A program made the position numbers and the translations under genes. From Flavobacterium sp. (GTDB taxonomy: Bacteria > Bacteroidota > Bacteroidia > Flavobacteriales > Flavobacteriaceae), in NCBI GenBank assembly GCA_016721735.1, contig JADKHM010000004.1:248001-312000 (forward strand): a DNA stretch of 64,000 bases, written 5' to 3'. The notes below the pieces were generated by a model. That model saw nothing but the letters and a program-made list of their open reading frames with translations, searched no databases and had not been told where the DNA came from. Shown here piece by piece: positions 8,359-16,413 of this stretch. Numbering within the stretch: position 1 is the stretch's first letter; every line of letters begins with the position of its first letter.

Positions 8359-9444
8359 ATGAAGAAGCATAACTATAGTGCTGGTCCGTGCATATTACCA
8401 CAAGAAGTTTTTGAAAAATCAGCAGCTGCGATTTTAGATTATAATAATTCTGGTTTATCGATATTAGAAATTTCACACCGTTCCAAAGAATTTATTGCTG
8501 TCATGGAAGAAGCGAGAGCTTTGGCATTAGACTTATTGGGTTTGACAGGCAAAGGTTATCAAGCTTTATTCTTGAGCGGTGGTGCGAGTTTAGAATTTTT
8601 GATGGTGCCATACAACTTGATGAAAGTAGATGGAAAAGCAGCGTATTTCGATTCAGGAACTTGGGCAAGCAATGCCATTACAGAAGCCAAAGCTTTTGGT
8701 GAAACAGTTGTTGTGGCATCTTCAAAAAGTGACAATTATACGCACATTCCGAAAGATTTTGTCATTCCGGCAGATGCAGATTATTTTCACTGCACGAGCA
8801 ACAATACGATTTTTGGAACGCAAATGAAAAGCTTTCCAAAAAGCAATGTTCCGGTAGTTTGCGATATGAGTTCGGATATATTCTCCAGAGTCATCGACTT
8901 CACGCAATTCGATTTGATTTATGCAGGAGCGCAGAAAAATATGGGTCCAGCAGGAACGACATTAGTGATTGTTAAGGAAGAAATTCTAGGAAAAACTGGA
9001 CGTCCTATTCCAGCGATTTTAGATTATCAAAAACATATCAAAGCGGAAAGCATGTATAATACGCCGCCTGTATTTCCTGTTTACGCGTCTTTATTAACCA
9101 TGCAATGGTTGAAAGAAAAAGGTGGCGTTGCAGCTATTGAAATCGAGAATAACGCTAAAGCGGAATTGTTATATAAAGAGATTGATCGCAATCCGTACTT
9201 CAAAGGAACGGTTGCAAAAGAAGATCGTTCGGCAATGAACGCGACTTTCTTGCTAGAAAACGAAGCACACACGCCAATTTTTGATACGTTGTGGAAAGAA
9301 GCGGGTATTTCTGGAATTACAGGTCACCGTTCGGTGGGTGGTTACAGAGCATCAATGTATAATGCGTTGCCGATTGAAAGCGTGCAGGTCTTGGTTGATG
9401 TTATGCAGGATTTTGAAAGCAAAGTTTCAGGAATGAAGTTTTGA
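8359..9444 (+). CDS. serC: 3-phosphoserine/phosphohydroxythreonine transaminase
   Basis: A 361-residue class V PLP aminotransferase that makes O-phosphoserine from 3-phosphohydroxypyruvate; the same enzyme also serves pyridoxal phosphate synthesis. The start at 8359 (MKKHNYSAGPCILP) matches family N-termini; in-frame ATGs at 8344 and 8323 are alternatives. The PLP lysine is in GAQKNMGPAG, and the substrate-binding C-terminus has GHRSVGGYRASMYNALP. Together with serA downstream it forms the first two steps of serine biosynthesis. The 329-base gap before serA is unusually complex (heptad array and RNA-like element). Confidence 0.97.
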   Translation: MKKHNYSAGPCILPQEVFEKSAAAILDYNNSGLSILEISHRSKEFIAVMEEARALALDLLGLTGKGYQALFLSGGASLEFLMVPYNLMKVDGKAAYFDSGTWASNAITEAKAFGETVVVASSKSDNYTHIPKDFVIPADADYFHCTSNNTIFGTQMKSFPKSNVPVVCDMSSDIFSRVIDFTQFDLIYAGAQKNMGPAGTTLVIVKEEILGKTGRPIPAILDYQKHIKAESMYNTPPVFPVYASLLTMQWLKEKGGVAAIEIENNAKAELLYKEIDRNPYFKGTVAKEDRSAMNATFLLENEAHTPIFDTLWKEAGISGITGHRSVGGYRASMYNALPIESVQVLVDVMQDFESKVSGMKF

Positions 9445-9472
9445 TTGATAATTGATAATTGATAATTGATAA
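9445..9472. repeat. Four perfect tandem TTGATAA heptads directly after the serC stop
   Basis: TTGATAA is repeated four times with no gap after the stop codon at 9442-9444. Similar heptad tracts follow the genes ending at 19769 and 46471. Confidence 0.9.
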
Positions 9473-9478
9473 TTAAGG

Positions 9479-9531
9479 GATGCCCTAGCGCTGATAATTT
9501 GATATTAAGAGGAGGAAGTCCAGTGGACTTC
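9479..9531 (+). repeat. Partial upstream copy of the RNA-like element, plus small hairpin
   Basis: 9479-9495 repeats 9571-9587 with one mismatch (GATGCCCTAGCGCTGAT versus GATGCCCTAGCCCTGAT). It is followed by a perfect 7-bp hairpin GAAGTCC-AGT-GGACTTC at 9515-9531. The rest of the element is missing, so this looks like a truncated or rearranged copy. Confidence 0.7.
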
Positions 9532-9570
9532 AGGTATTTTCCTACTTAATAATAAGTTGAAATCTAATTT

Positions 9571-9662
9571 GATGCCCTAGCCCTGATTGTAACGGCATCC
9601 TTTTTCTGGCTGCTCCAGCCGGAAAAAGATATAGTGAAAAGCAGGATTAGCTCCTAGAAATA
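9571..9662 (+). ncRNA. Structured intergenic RNA element (Flavo-1-like candidate)
   Basis: Three helices can be drawn: GATGCC/GGCATC (9571-9576 with 9594-9599), a 13-bp stem CTTTTTCTGGCTG/CAGCCGGAAAAAG with loop CTC (9600-9628), and AGGA/TCCT (9643-9655). The loop of the first, CTAGCCCTG (9577-9585), can also pair with CAGGATTAG (9642-9650), eight of nine positions including one G-U, which would make a long-range pseudoknot. Similar intergenic elements recur in flavobacterial genomes, and I suspect membership of the Flavo-1 RNA motif, but this is from memory and not tested. It lies 112 bases before serA in the same orientation, so it could be a leader, an independent RNA or a dispersed repeat. 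Confidence 0.55.
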
Positions 9663-9773
9663 AAAAAAGCAACTGAGCGAAAAGTGCCTAAGTGCCTGAG
9701 AAAAGAAACTAAGATACTCAGGAACTCAGAGACTCAGAAACTTAAAAATAAACGAATAAACGATTTAACGAGA

Positions 9774-10736
9774 ATGAAAGTATTAGCCAATGATGGAATT
9801 TCTGAAAGCGGTAGAATTGCTTTAGAAAAAGGTGGTTTTGAAGTAATTACAACCAAAGTAGCACAAGAACAAGTAGCCAATTATGTGAATGCCAATAACA
9901 TTAGTGTTGTTTTGGTGCGCAGCGCCACCAAGGTGAGAAAAGATATTATTGATGCTTGTCCAGGCCTGAAAATTATCGGTCGTGGCGGTGTTGGTATGGA
10001 TAATATTGATGTGGAATATGCGCGTTCTAAAGGTGTGCATGTTATTAATACGCCGGCGTCTTCTTCGGAAAGCGTGGCTGAATTGGTGTTCGCACATTTG
10101 TTTACAGGGGTTCGTTTCTTGCAAGACTCCAATAGAAATATGCCATTGGAAGGCGATACTAATTTTGACGGTTTGAAAAAAGCGTATGCCAACGGTATCG
10201 AATTGCGCGGAAAAACTTTAGGAATTATCGGTTTTGGTCGCATCGGTCAAGCGACTGCAAAAATGGCGTTGGGATTGGGAATGCGAGTGATTGCTGCGGA
10301 TAAATATGTTGACAATGCTGAAATCAGAGTTGATTTTTACAACAACCAATTTATCAATGTAGATATCGTTACGGAACCTTTAGAGGATTTGTTCAAACAC
10401 GCTGATTTTATTACACTTCACGTGCCCGCTCAAGACGGTTATGTGATTGGTCGCGATGAAATTGCTGCGATGAAAGACAATGTAGGGATTATCAACTGTT
10501 CACGTGGTGGTGTAATTGATGAGGTTGCGTTAGTAGAAGCGCTCGATGCTGGAAAAGTACTTTTTGCAGGTTTGGATGTTTTTGAAAACGAGCCGACACC
10601 AGAAATTAAAATCTTGATGCATCCTAAAATTTCTTTGACACCACATATTGGAGCGGCTACGTTGGAAGCTCAGGATAGGATTGGAACTGAATTGGCAGAG
10701 CAAATTAGTAGCATTATGAAATCGGAAAAGGTTTAA
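9774..10736 (+). CDS. serA: D-3-phosphoglycerate dehydrogenase
   Basis: A 320-residue NAD-dependent 2-hydroxyacid dehydrogenase that oxidises 3-phosphoglycerate to 3-phosphohydroxypyruvate, the first committed step to serine. The start at 9774 (MKVLANDGISESG) was chosen because the frame upstream to 9684 is repeat-like DNA. Visible are RSATKVRKDIID, GRGGVGMDNIDV, the Rossmann motif GFGRIGQ, the catalytic Arg in NCSRGGVIDE, Glu in FENEPTP and His in TPHIGAAT. It is a short form: no C-terminal ACT domain follows, so the classical serine feedback through ACT is not expected. It ends at a strong terminator. Confidence 0.96.
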   Translation: MKVLANDGISESGRIALEKGGFEVITTKVAQEQVANYVNANNISVVLVRSATKVRKDIIDACPGLKIIGRGGVGMDNIDVEYARSKGVHVINTPASSSESVAELVFAHLFTGVRFLQDSNRNMPLEGDTNFDGLKKAYANGIELRGKTLGIIGFGRIGQATAKMALGLGMRVIAADKYVDNAEIRVDFYNNQFINVDIVTEPLEDLFKHADFITLHVPAQDGYVIGRDEIAAMKDNVGIINCSRGGVIDEVALVEALDAGKVLFAGLDVFENEPTPEIKILMHPKISLTPHIGAATLEAQDRIGTELAEQISSIMKSEKV

Positions 10737-10758
10737 ATTGCTCTTTTGTAAATGATAG

Positions 10759-10789
10759 AAAGTCAGGCTTTATGCTTGACTTTTTTTTT
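10759..10789 (+). terminator. Rho-independent terminator of serA
   Basis: AAAGTCA (10759-10765) pairs with TGACTTT (10777-10783), GGC/GCT extending the stem, followed by a T-run. Almost the same sequence terminates the gene ending at 11665. Confidence 0.85.
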
Positions 10790-10816
10790 GTAAAAGTACA
10801 GAAAGTTAAAAACTAG

Positions 10817-10867
10817 ACCGCAGATTCGCAGATTCTGGAATTGCTAAAAAATCTGTGAATCTGCGGT
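10817..10867. repeat. Long imperfect inverted repeat with CCGCAGATT arms
   Basis: Left arm 10817-10834 and right arm 10850-10867 are complementary at 17 of 18 positions around a 15-base spacer, and a T-rich tract follows. It resembles intergenic palindromes scattered in Flavobacterium genomes. It may act as a second terminator or be a mobile palindrome. Confidence 0.8.
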
Positions 10868-10952
10868 TTATTTTTTGAGTATATCGTAAGCAAAGAATAT
10901 TATTTTGCATTAATTCTTGCCTGCTGCAGTTATTAGCTTGGCTCTTTTTTTT

Positions 10953-11011
10953 GCTCGCAGAGTCGCAAAGTTGAGTACAACATTTCTTAGCGCCTTTGCG
11001 GCTTTGCGAGC
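10953..11011. repeat. Second long inverted repeat with GCTCGCA...GCAAAG arms
   Basis: Arms 10953-10970 and 10994-11011 are complementary at 16 of 18 positions across a 23-base spacer. Internally each arm is built from a repeated TCGCA/GCAAAG-like unit. No flanking T-run is present, so a simple terminator role is unlikely. Confidence 0.78.
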
Positions 11012-11107
11012 CATATTTTGTTTTTCCTATAAATTTAGTCTCATGTACATTGCAATCAGAAGTAGTTTTTAGTTAAATTTGATTTCCAACTTTAAAAAAT
11101 CAAAACC

Positions 11108-11665
11108 ATGTTTGAACAATTAACCCAATTAGTACAACAGTTCGGTCAAGATGCAGTAGTCAAAAACGATGCAGTTCCAAATGAGCAGAATGAAGCAGTG
11201 ATGAATGAAGCGAGTAGTTCGATTCTTGATGGACTAAAAAATATGGTCGCCGAGGGAAACGTTTCAGACGTGGCAAGCTTAATTAATGGAAGTACAACGG
11301 CCGATTCCTCAAATCCAGTAGTGCAAAAATTGAAAGAACAATTGACGGGTAATTTGGGTGAAAAATTTGGTTTGAGTGGCGACGCAGCCTCAGGTGTGGC
11401 AGGTAACTTGATTCCGAAAGTACTGGGTTCATTAGTTGGAAACGCCAAAGACCCAAATCACAAAGGTTTCGAAGTTTCAGATTTAGTCAATGCGATTTCA
11501 GGAGGAAAAGGCAATTCAGGTCTAATGGATGCAGTTTCTCAATACGGTGGCCAATTTGGTTTAGATCAAAATGCGGATGGAAAAGTAGATATGAGCGACG
11601 CCATGGCAGCAGTTGGCAAAAAAGGAGGCATCGGCGGACTATTGGGTAAGCTGTTCGGAAGATAG
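11108..11665 (+). CDS. DUF937-like protein with an EF-hand-like loop
   Basis: A 185-residue protein without a signal peptide. The N-terminal half is helical and acidic; the central part (IPKVLGSLVGNAKDPNHKG and SDLVNAISGGKGNSGLMDAV) resembles DUF937/YidB-type proteins. Near the C-terminus DQNADGKVDMSDA fits a single calcium-binding EF-hand-type loop, followed by a Gly/Lys-rich tail. It is monocistronic, preceded by two long palindromes and followed by a terminator nearly identical to that of serA. No function is established. Confidence 0.75.
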   Translation: MFEQLTQLVQQFGQDAVVKNDAVPNEQNEAVMNEASSSILDGLKNMVAEGNVSDVASLINGSTTADSSNPVVQKLKEQLTGNLGEKFGLSGDAASGVAGNLIPKVLGSLVGNAKDPNHKGFEVSDLVNAISGGKGNSGLMDAVSQYGGQFGLDQNADGKVDMSDAMAAVGKKGGIGGLLGKLFGR

Positions 11666-11692
11666 CACGTACAAGAGTTATATAAAATAATG

Positions 11693-11722
11693 AAAGTCAG
11701 GCCTATTGCTTGACTTTTTTTT
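11693..11722 (+). terminator. Terminator of the DUF937-like gene
   Basis: AAAGTCAGGC, a short loop, GCTTGACTTT and a T-run; nearly the same as the terminator at 10759. Confidence 0.82.
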
Positions 11723-11787
11723 GTTAAAAGAACCAATACTGCGGCAGATTAAAAATGGATTTGCTAACTTTATGGAAAGAAATTAAA

Positions 11788-12195
11788 ATGAAGAACATCG
11801 TCGTGGCTCTTGTGATTTTACTCTTAATTTGCTGTTGTTCGCAAAAAAAATCTCTCGTGCCCGAAAAGTCGTCAGAAGTTGCATTGGCAAAAGATACGAT
11901 TCGAATTGCTAACGATTCCTTAGCATATGAAGTGATTATAATTGAACCAGGATTTAACGCTTGGCTGACTACCCAAAAACCTCGAAATTACTATTCTCTT
12001 ATTTTCTTAGAAAACCGCAATATCCGATTTGTTACGGAATGGAATAATCGCGTGGCACAGCCTTACCGATATGATCCGAATTTATATGAAATGCGAATTG
12101 ACTACTTCACGCATATTCATTATGGCTATGAAGTTAATTATTTGTTATATCACTATTTTATGTACTTCCAAAGCAGATACAAACAGCGATTATGA
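11788..12195 (+). CDS. Lipoprotein of the DUF6146 type
   Basis: A 135-residue protein starting at 11788 (MKNIVVALVIL). The N-terminus is a lipoprotein signal peptide ending at a Cys cluster (LLLICCCSQKK). The mature part has IANDSLAYEVIIIEPGFNAW, QKPRNYYSLIFLENRN and FVTEWNNRV, a family conserved in flavobacteria and catalogued, as far as I recall, as DUF6146. It should be anchored in the outer membrane or inner-membrane face. It lies 38 bases upstream of a small membrane protein and is probably co-transcribed with it. Function unknown. Confidence 0.8.
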   Translation: MKNIVVALVILLLICCCSQKKSLVPEKSSEVALAKDTIRIANDSLAYEVIIIEPGFNAWLTTQKPRNYYSLIFLENRNIRFVTEWNNRVAQPYRYDPNLYEMRIDYFTHIHYGYEVNYLLYHYFMYFQSRYKQRL

Positions 12196-12233
12196 ACAGA
12201 TTCTCTAGTATATTTGCAGTCAATTTTTAGCAT

Positions 12234-12551
12234 ATGGCAGGTTTTAAAGAGCGATGGGGAATTGTTTCTAATTTCCAACTTACCGTAATTATTGTCGTTT
12301 TCGCAATTACTGGATCGGCGTCGGCTTGGCTATCTAAACCATTTTGCTTGTTGCTTGGAATCACAAAAGAAGAATTGGGCTTTTGGTTTACGCCCATTCG
12401 ATTGCTGTTGATTTTTCCCATTTATCAAGTGTTATTGGTGGCGATAGGTTTTTTGTTTGGTCAATTCAAATTCTTTTGGGCTTTTGAAAAGAAAATGTTA
12501 CGAAGTATGAAATTGGGCTTTTTACTGCCGAAAGAAGATGATTCAAAATAA
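12234..12551 (+). CDS. Small membrane protein of the DUF6787 type
   Basis: A 105-residue protein with two predicted transmembrane segments (about residues 14-35 and 57-80: IVVFAITGSASAWL and IFPIYQVLLVAIGFLFGQF) and a short basic C-terminus. The opening KERWGIVSNFQLTVI is strongly conserved in Bacteroidota homologues that I recall as DUF6787. It is likely in the inner membrane with both termini cytoplasmic. It converges on folE. Function unknown. Confidence 0.78.
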   Translation: MAGFKERWGIVSNFQLTVIIVVFAITGSASAWLSKPFCLLLGITKEELGFWFTPIRLLLIFPIYQVLLVAIGFLFGQFKFFWAFEKKMLRSMKLGFLLPKEDDSK

Positions 12552-12573
12552 AAAACGCCTCGATGACGAGGCG
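12546..12573 (-). terminator. Terminator of folE
   Basis: CGCCTCG-ATGA-CGAGGCG forms a perfect 7-bp hairpin (12556-12573). The T-run exists only on the minus strand, so it serves the msrA-folE transcript. Confidence 0.75.
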
Positions 12574-12598
12574 AATTTGCAATGGGTGCTATGCGGTA

Positions 12599-13270
12599 CT
12601 ATTTTTCGGTCTTCAACATATTAAAGAAGTCATTTCGATTTTCTTTTTCGTTAAATATCCCACCATATTGCAATGTTGACGTATAACTCGACTCGTCTTT
12701 GATACCACGACTTGAAACACACAAATGAGTCGCTTCAACCACAATAATGACATTTTCTGTTTGCAACGCCGACTTTAATTCATTGAAGATTTGCATAATC
12801 ATTCGTTCTTGCACTTGAGGTCGACGGGCGTAATAATCTACAATTCGATTTAGTTTTGATAGTCCAATTACTTTTCCACTCGAAACGTAGCCGATATGCG
12901 CTTTCCCGATAATTGGCAAGAAGTGGTGCTCACAAGTAGAGTTGAACGTGATGTTCGCTTCTACCAACATTTTATCATAGTGGTAACTATTTTCGAATAC
13001 TGATAATTTGGGTTTATTCTGTGGATTGAGGCCACTGAAAATCTCCTCCACAAACATTTTTGCCACGCGATGAGGCGTTCCTCGAAGGCTATCGTCGGTC
13101 ATGTCAAGCCCTAATTCTTCCATAATACTATGAAAATGCTTTTCAATTACTGCCTTTTTTTGCGCATCAGTTTTGACAAAAGCATCCGGACGTAATGGCG
13201 TTTCCGCCGATGACATTTGGTGTTCGTCGCCTATAATTTCAAAAATTTCTTTTTCCGTTAGCGTATTCAT
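12599..13270 (-). CDS. folE: GTP cyclohydrolase I
   Basis: A 223-residue homologue of the enzyme that converts GTP to 7,8-dihydroneopterin triphosphate for folate and pterin synthesis. The start at 13270 (MNTLTEKEIFEIIGDEH) gives the normal length; the longer frame overlaps msrA. Zinc and catalytic motifs are present: STCEHHFLPIIGKAHIGY, GLSKLNRIVDYYARRPQ and HLCVSSRGIKD (Cys and His ligands). It starts 11 bases after the msrA stop, so the two form an operon ending in the hairpin at 12573. Confidence 0.97.
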   Translation of the reverse strand: MNTLTEKEIFEIIGDEHQMSSAETPLRPDAFVKTDAQKKAVIEKHFHSIMEELGLDMTDDSLRGTPHRVAKMFVEEIFSGLNPQNKPKLSVFENSYHYDKMLVEANITFNSTCEHHFLPIIGKAHIGYVSSGKVIGLSKLNRIVDYYARRPQVQERMIMQIFNELKSALQTENVIIVVEATHLCVSSRGIKDESSYTSTLQYGGIFNEKENRNDFFNMLKTEK

Positions 13271-13281
13271 ATTTGATAAAT

Positions 13282-13863
13282 TTAAGAGCCTGATTTTTTT
13301 AGTTTTGATGAAAACAACTCTCTCAGCTTTTCCATTTTCGGTGTAATTACATAACTGCAATATCCCAACGACTTATTTAGATTGTAATAATTTTGATGGT
13401 AATCTTCGGCAACGTAAAAGTGACTCGCCTTAGAGATTTTCGTAACAATTGGCTTTGAAAACGTCTGTGCAACTGTCAGCAAATTAATATAATCCTCCGC
13501 AAATTTCCGCTGATGCTCTGTGTGATAGAAAATTTCGCTTCGGTATTGCGTGCCCACATCATTTCCTTGGCGATTCAAAGTGGTTGGGTCGTGGGTTGCA
13601 AAAAATACTTGTAGCAAGTCGCTAAAACTAATTTCATTTCCGTCAAAGGTAATTTGAACTGCCTCCGCATGACCTGTTTCTCCTGTGCATATTTCTTTAT
13701 ATGTTGGATTGATAGTCTTCCCTCCTATATAGCCAGATTCGACACTCTTGACACCAGTCAAAGACAAGAAAACTGCTTCTGTACACCAAAAACAACCACC
13801 AGCAAAAGTGGCTACTTCGGTTGTAGTCCCTAACGAATTTAAAGTTGGATCTGTGTTTATCAA
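13282..13863 (-). CDS. msrA: Peptide-methionine (S)-S-oxide reductase
   Basis: A 193-residue MsrA that repairs methionine-S-sulfoxide in proteins. The catalytic cysteine is C24 in GGCFWCTEAVF; the substrate region VESGYIGG, TGHAEAVQITFD, HDPTTLNRQGNDVGTQYRS and the C-terminal GYCSYVITPKMEKL are all present. It has no signal peptide, so it is cytoplasmic. It is the first gene of a short operon with folE. Confidence 0.96.
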   Translation of the reverse strand: MINTDPTLNSLGTTTEVATFAGGCFWCTEAVFLSLTGVKSVESGYIGGKTINPTYKEICTGETGHAEAVQITFDGNEISFSDLLQVFFATHDPTTLNRQGNDVGTQYRSEIFYHTEHQRKFAEDYINLLTVAQTFSKPIVTKISKASHFYVAEDYHQNYYNLNKSLGYCSYVITPKMEKLRELFSSKLKKSGS

Positions 13864-14047
13864 TTTGAATCAGCAGTTAGATTAATATCACTTTTTGTTT
13901 AACAAAAGTAATTAAAAATTAAACAGTAAATTTAAATTAACTTTTATTTATTAATTGTCATATGTCCATGTTTTTGCAATACAACCTTTTGTTTTATTCT
14001 TTCCAATAATTCTAAAAAACTTTGTTTCTTTGTGAAAACAGTTTGAA

Positions 14048-14710
14048 ATGATTCACGCCAAAAATATTACGAAATCGTACGATCAACTTCAAGTGTTGAA
14101 AGGTGTTGACTTGGACATCAAACAAGGTGAAATCGTTTCCATTGTTGGCGCGTCAGGAGCTGGAAAAACAACGCTTTTGCAAATCCTTGGTACTTTGGAT
14201 CGCCCAACTTCAACTAGCGAAACCCTATTGCAAATCAATGGCGAAGATGTATTGAAGATGAATGACAAAGCTTTGTCACAATTTAGAAATTTGCACTTGG
14301 GATTTATTTTTCAATTTCATCAGCTTTTACCTGAGTTCACTGCTTTAGAAAATGTTTGTATTCCAGCCTTTATTGCCAACAAAAACAAAAAGGAAACGGA
14401 GGCAGAAGCTCAAAAACTCTTGGAATACCTCGGATTATCCGACAGAATTCATCATAAACCCAATGCACTTTCCGGTGGAGAACAACAACGAGTTGCTGTG
14501 GCACGTGCATTAATTAATAAACCCGCAATTATATTTGCAGATGAACCCTCTGGAAATCTAGACACCACTTCTGCGGAGAACTTGCATCAGTTGTTTTTCG
14601 ATCTTCGTGATAATTTCGGACAAACCTTCGTTATTGTTACGCATAACGAAGAACTGGCAAACATGGCCGACCGAAAGTTGACCATGGTTGATGGAAAAAT
14701 ATCCTCTTAA
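14048..14710 (+). CDS. lolD: ABC transporter ATP-binding protein (LolD family)
   Basis: A 220-residue ATPase with Walker A GASGAGKTT, Q-loop FIFQFHQLLPEFTALENV, signature LSGGEQQRVAVARAL, Walker B IIFADEPSGNLD and the H-loop VTHN. The spacing and FHQLLPEFTALENV favour the MacB/LolD group that drives lipoprotein release or related exporters. The matching LolC/E-type permease is not adjacent; instead a polytopic membrane protein begins 5 bases downstream. The assignment to LolD is by family resemblance. Confidence 0.88.
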   Translation: MIHAKNITKSYDQLQVLKGVDLDIKQGEIVSIVGASGAGKTTLLQILGTLDRPTSTSETLLQINGEDVLKMNDKALSQFRNLHLGFIFQFHQLLPEFTALENVCIPAFIANKNKKETEAEAQKLLEYLGLSDRIHHKPNALSGGEQQRVAVARALINKPAIIFADEPSGNLDTTSAENLHQLFFDLRDNFGQTFVIVTHNEELANMADRKLTMVDGKISS

Positions 14711-14715
14711 GCCTT

Positions 14716-16413
14716 ATGCTTCTCATCCTATTGATATGGTGTTATCTTGGAGTTACCTTTATTAATTTTGGATTTGCTTTCAACAAATTCCTAAAATTAA
14801 AGGAACTTGACGCTTTTCTAACCATTGTTTTTGGTATGTTTTGCTTAACTATAATCGCCAGTGTTTGGGCAATATTTGGCAGAATAAATTATGAGTTTCA
14901 GTTGTTTTTACTGTTGATTCAACTGCTGATTTTTCTCCGATATAAAGGCGAACTAAGGCATTTTTACAGCGCAATTTTCCATCATTTCAGAACATTAAGT
15001 TCTAAGCTAAAGTATTTCTTGATATTATCTTCTGGGTTGGTTTTATTTCAATCATCCTCTAGCTCATCCTATGTTGACAATGAAACCTATTATTTGCAAA
15101 CCATTAAATGGCTTAACGAATATGGCCTTGTACCAGGATTAGCCAATCTTCATGTTTTCCTCGGACAAACCTCGGGTTGGCATATTTTGCAGAGCGTTTT
15201 CACATTTTCTTATTTTACGAACAATTGCAACGATCTCAATGGATTTTGTTTGCTTTTAGGAATTGCATTTTCTATTACGCAACTTGATAACTACTTCAAG
15301 AAAGGCAATCTTCACTCTTTATTGATAGGACTTTTTCCATCTCTGGTCGTTTTACTCTTACCTTTTTCAAGCGTTCCATCTCCTGACTTGGCAGTTATTG
15401 TTATTTCACTTTTACTGTTCTCCTTTTTCATAAGAAACGATGAAATATCTAACCCAAATTCATTGACAATTCTTGCCTTCCTAGCATTGTTCATTGTTTA
15501 TATCAAAATCTCAGCTTTGCCAATTTTGCTAGTGCCGCTACTATATTTTATTCTACACACCGATAAAAAGCTACGCAAAACAATACCTACGCTTTTTTTT
15601 GGCATAATGGTTTTAATCCTATTTGTCGTCAAAAACATTATTCTGACGGGCTATCCGTTTTATCCTTCATCCCTAATAACACATTTCTTTGCATTCGAAA
15701 ACGCTATCCCAAACGCGCTTTACGAATTTTGGTGGAGTCCATCAAAGAACTATGGATTTGTATTATCTCAAAACCAGTCTTCCCCGATTTCTACTTTTGA
15801 GATTCTATTGCAATGGATATCGGAATCCTGGGTAATTCGTTCTATCATTTTGATACTACTTTCGTGCTTTATACTAGTTCCTTTCGCGATCAGTAAATCC
15901 AAAAACAAAACTGCCTTTTGGATAATTTATGTAACAATGATTGTTCAAATCGTATTTTTGATTTTGACGGCCCCACAATTTCGATTCCTTTTGTCTTTTC
16001 TAATGTTCTTTGGATTGACATTACTTTCATTTGTTTTGGTAAAAAATACACCTATTTACATTTCCTTGTATATTGGCCTTTTCGTTGCAATCCTTTATGT
16101 AACATTTCCGATAGCAATAGGAATAAACCACAACCGAGTAGACTTCTATCCGAAGTCAATCTCGCTTTCTCAAATTGTCATTCCAAAATCAAATTCCAAT
16201 CTACGGACCACATTTTCAAAAAAAACAAAAGGAAATCTCCAATATTATTCGCCTGATGAACACAGTTATATTTGGGTCACGGGAGATGGAAAATTGCCAT
16301 GTGTCAATAGGAAACAAATTGATTATTTCGAAATGAAAATAGGTTACATTCCGCAACTGAACGGACCAACCTTAGCAGAAGGGTTTTGTTCCAAAAAAGT
16401 AACGAGGCCATGA
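14716..16413 (+). CDS. Polytopic membrane protein (LIC_10190-like family)
   Basis: A 565-residue protein with roughly 12 predicted transmembrane segments and a soluble C-terminal tail of about 70 residues. The conserved block VDNETYYLQTIKWLNEYG (residues about 115-132) with GLANLHVFLGQTSGWHILQS resembles GT-C-like envelope proteins of the LIC_10190 group. Acidic residues in the first extracytoplasmic loop (VDNE) suggest a GT-C glycosyltransferase-like fold, but this is inference. The frame lies 5 bases after lolD and its stop overlaps the next start (ATGA), so these are one operon. Substrate unknown. Confidence 0.75.
   Translation: MLLILLIWCYLGVTFINFGFAFNKFLKLKELDAFLTIVFGMFCLTIIASVWAIFGRINYEFQLFLLLIQLLIFLRYKGELRHFYSAIFHHFRTLSSKLKYFLILSSGLVLFQSSSSSSYVDNETYYLQTIKWLNEYGLVPGLANLHVFLGQTSGWHILQSVFTFSYFTNNCNDLNGFCLLLGIAFSITQLDNYFKKGNLHSLLIGLFPSLVVLLLPFSSVPSPDLAVIVISLLLFSFFIRNDEISNPNSLTILAFLALFIVYIKISALPILLVPLLYFILHTDKKLRKTIPTLFFGIMVLILFVVKNIILTGYPFYPSSLITHFFAFENAIPNALYEFWWSPSKNYGFVLSQNQSSPISTFEILLQWISESWVIRSIILILLSCFILVPFAISKSKNKTAFWIIYVTMIVQIVFLILTAPQFRFLLSFLMFFGLTLLSFVLVKNTPIYISLYIGLFVAILYVTFPIAIGINHNRVDFYPKSISLSQIVIPKSNSNLRTTFSKKTKGNLQYYSPDEHSYIWVTGDGKLPCVNRKQIDYFEMKIGYIPQLNGPTLAEGFCSKKVTRP

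Noticed and set aside
9684..9773. N-terminal extension of serA from ATG 9684
   Set aside because: The added sequence is built of repeated ACTCAGA-like tracts and is not homologous to dehydrogenases.
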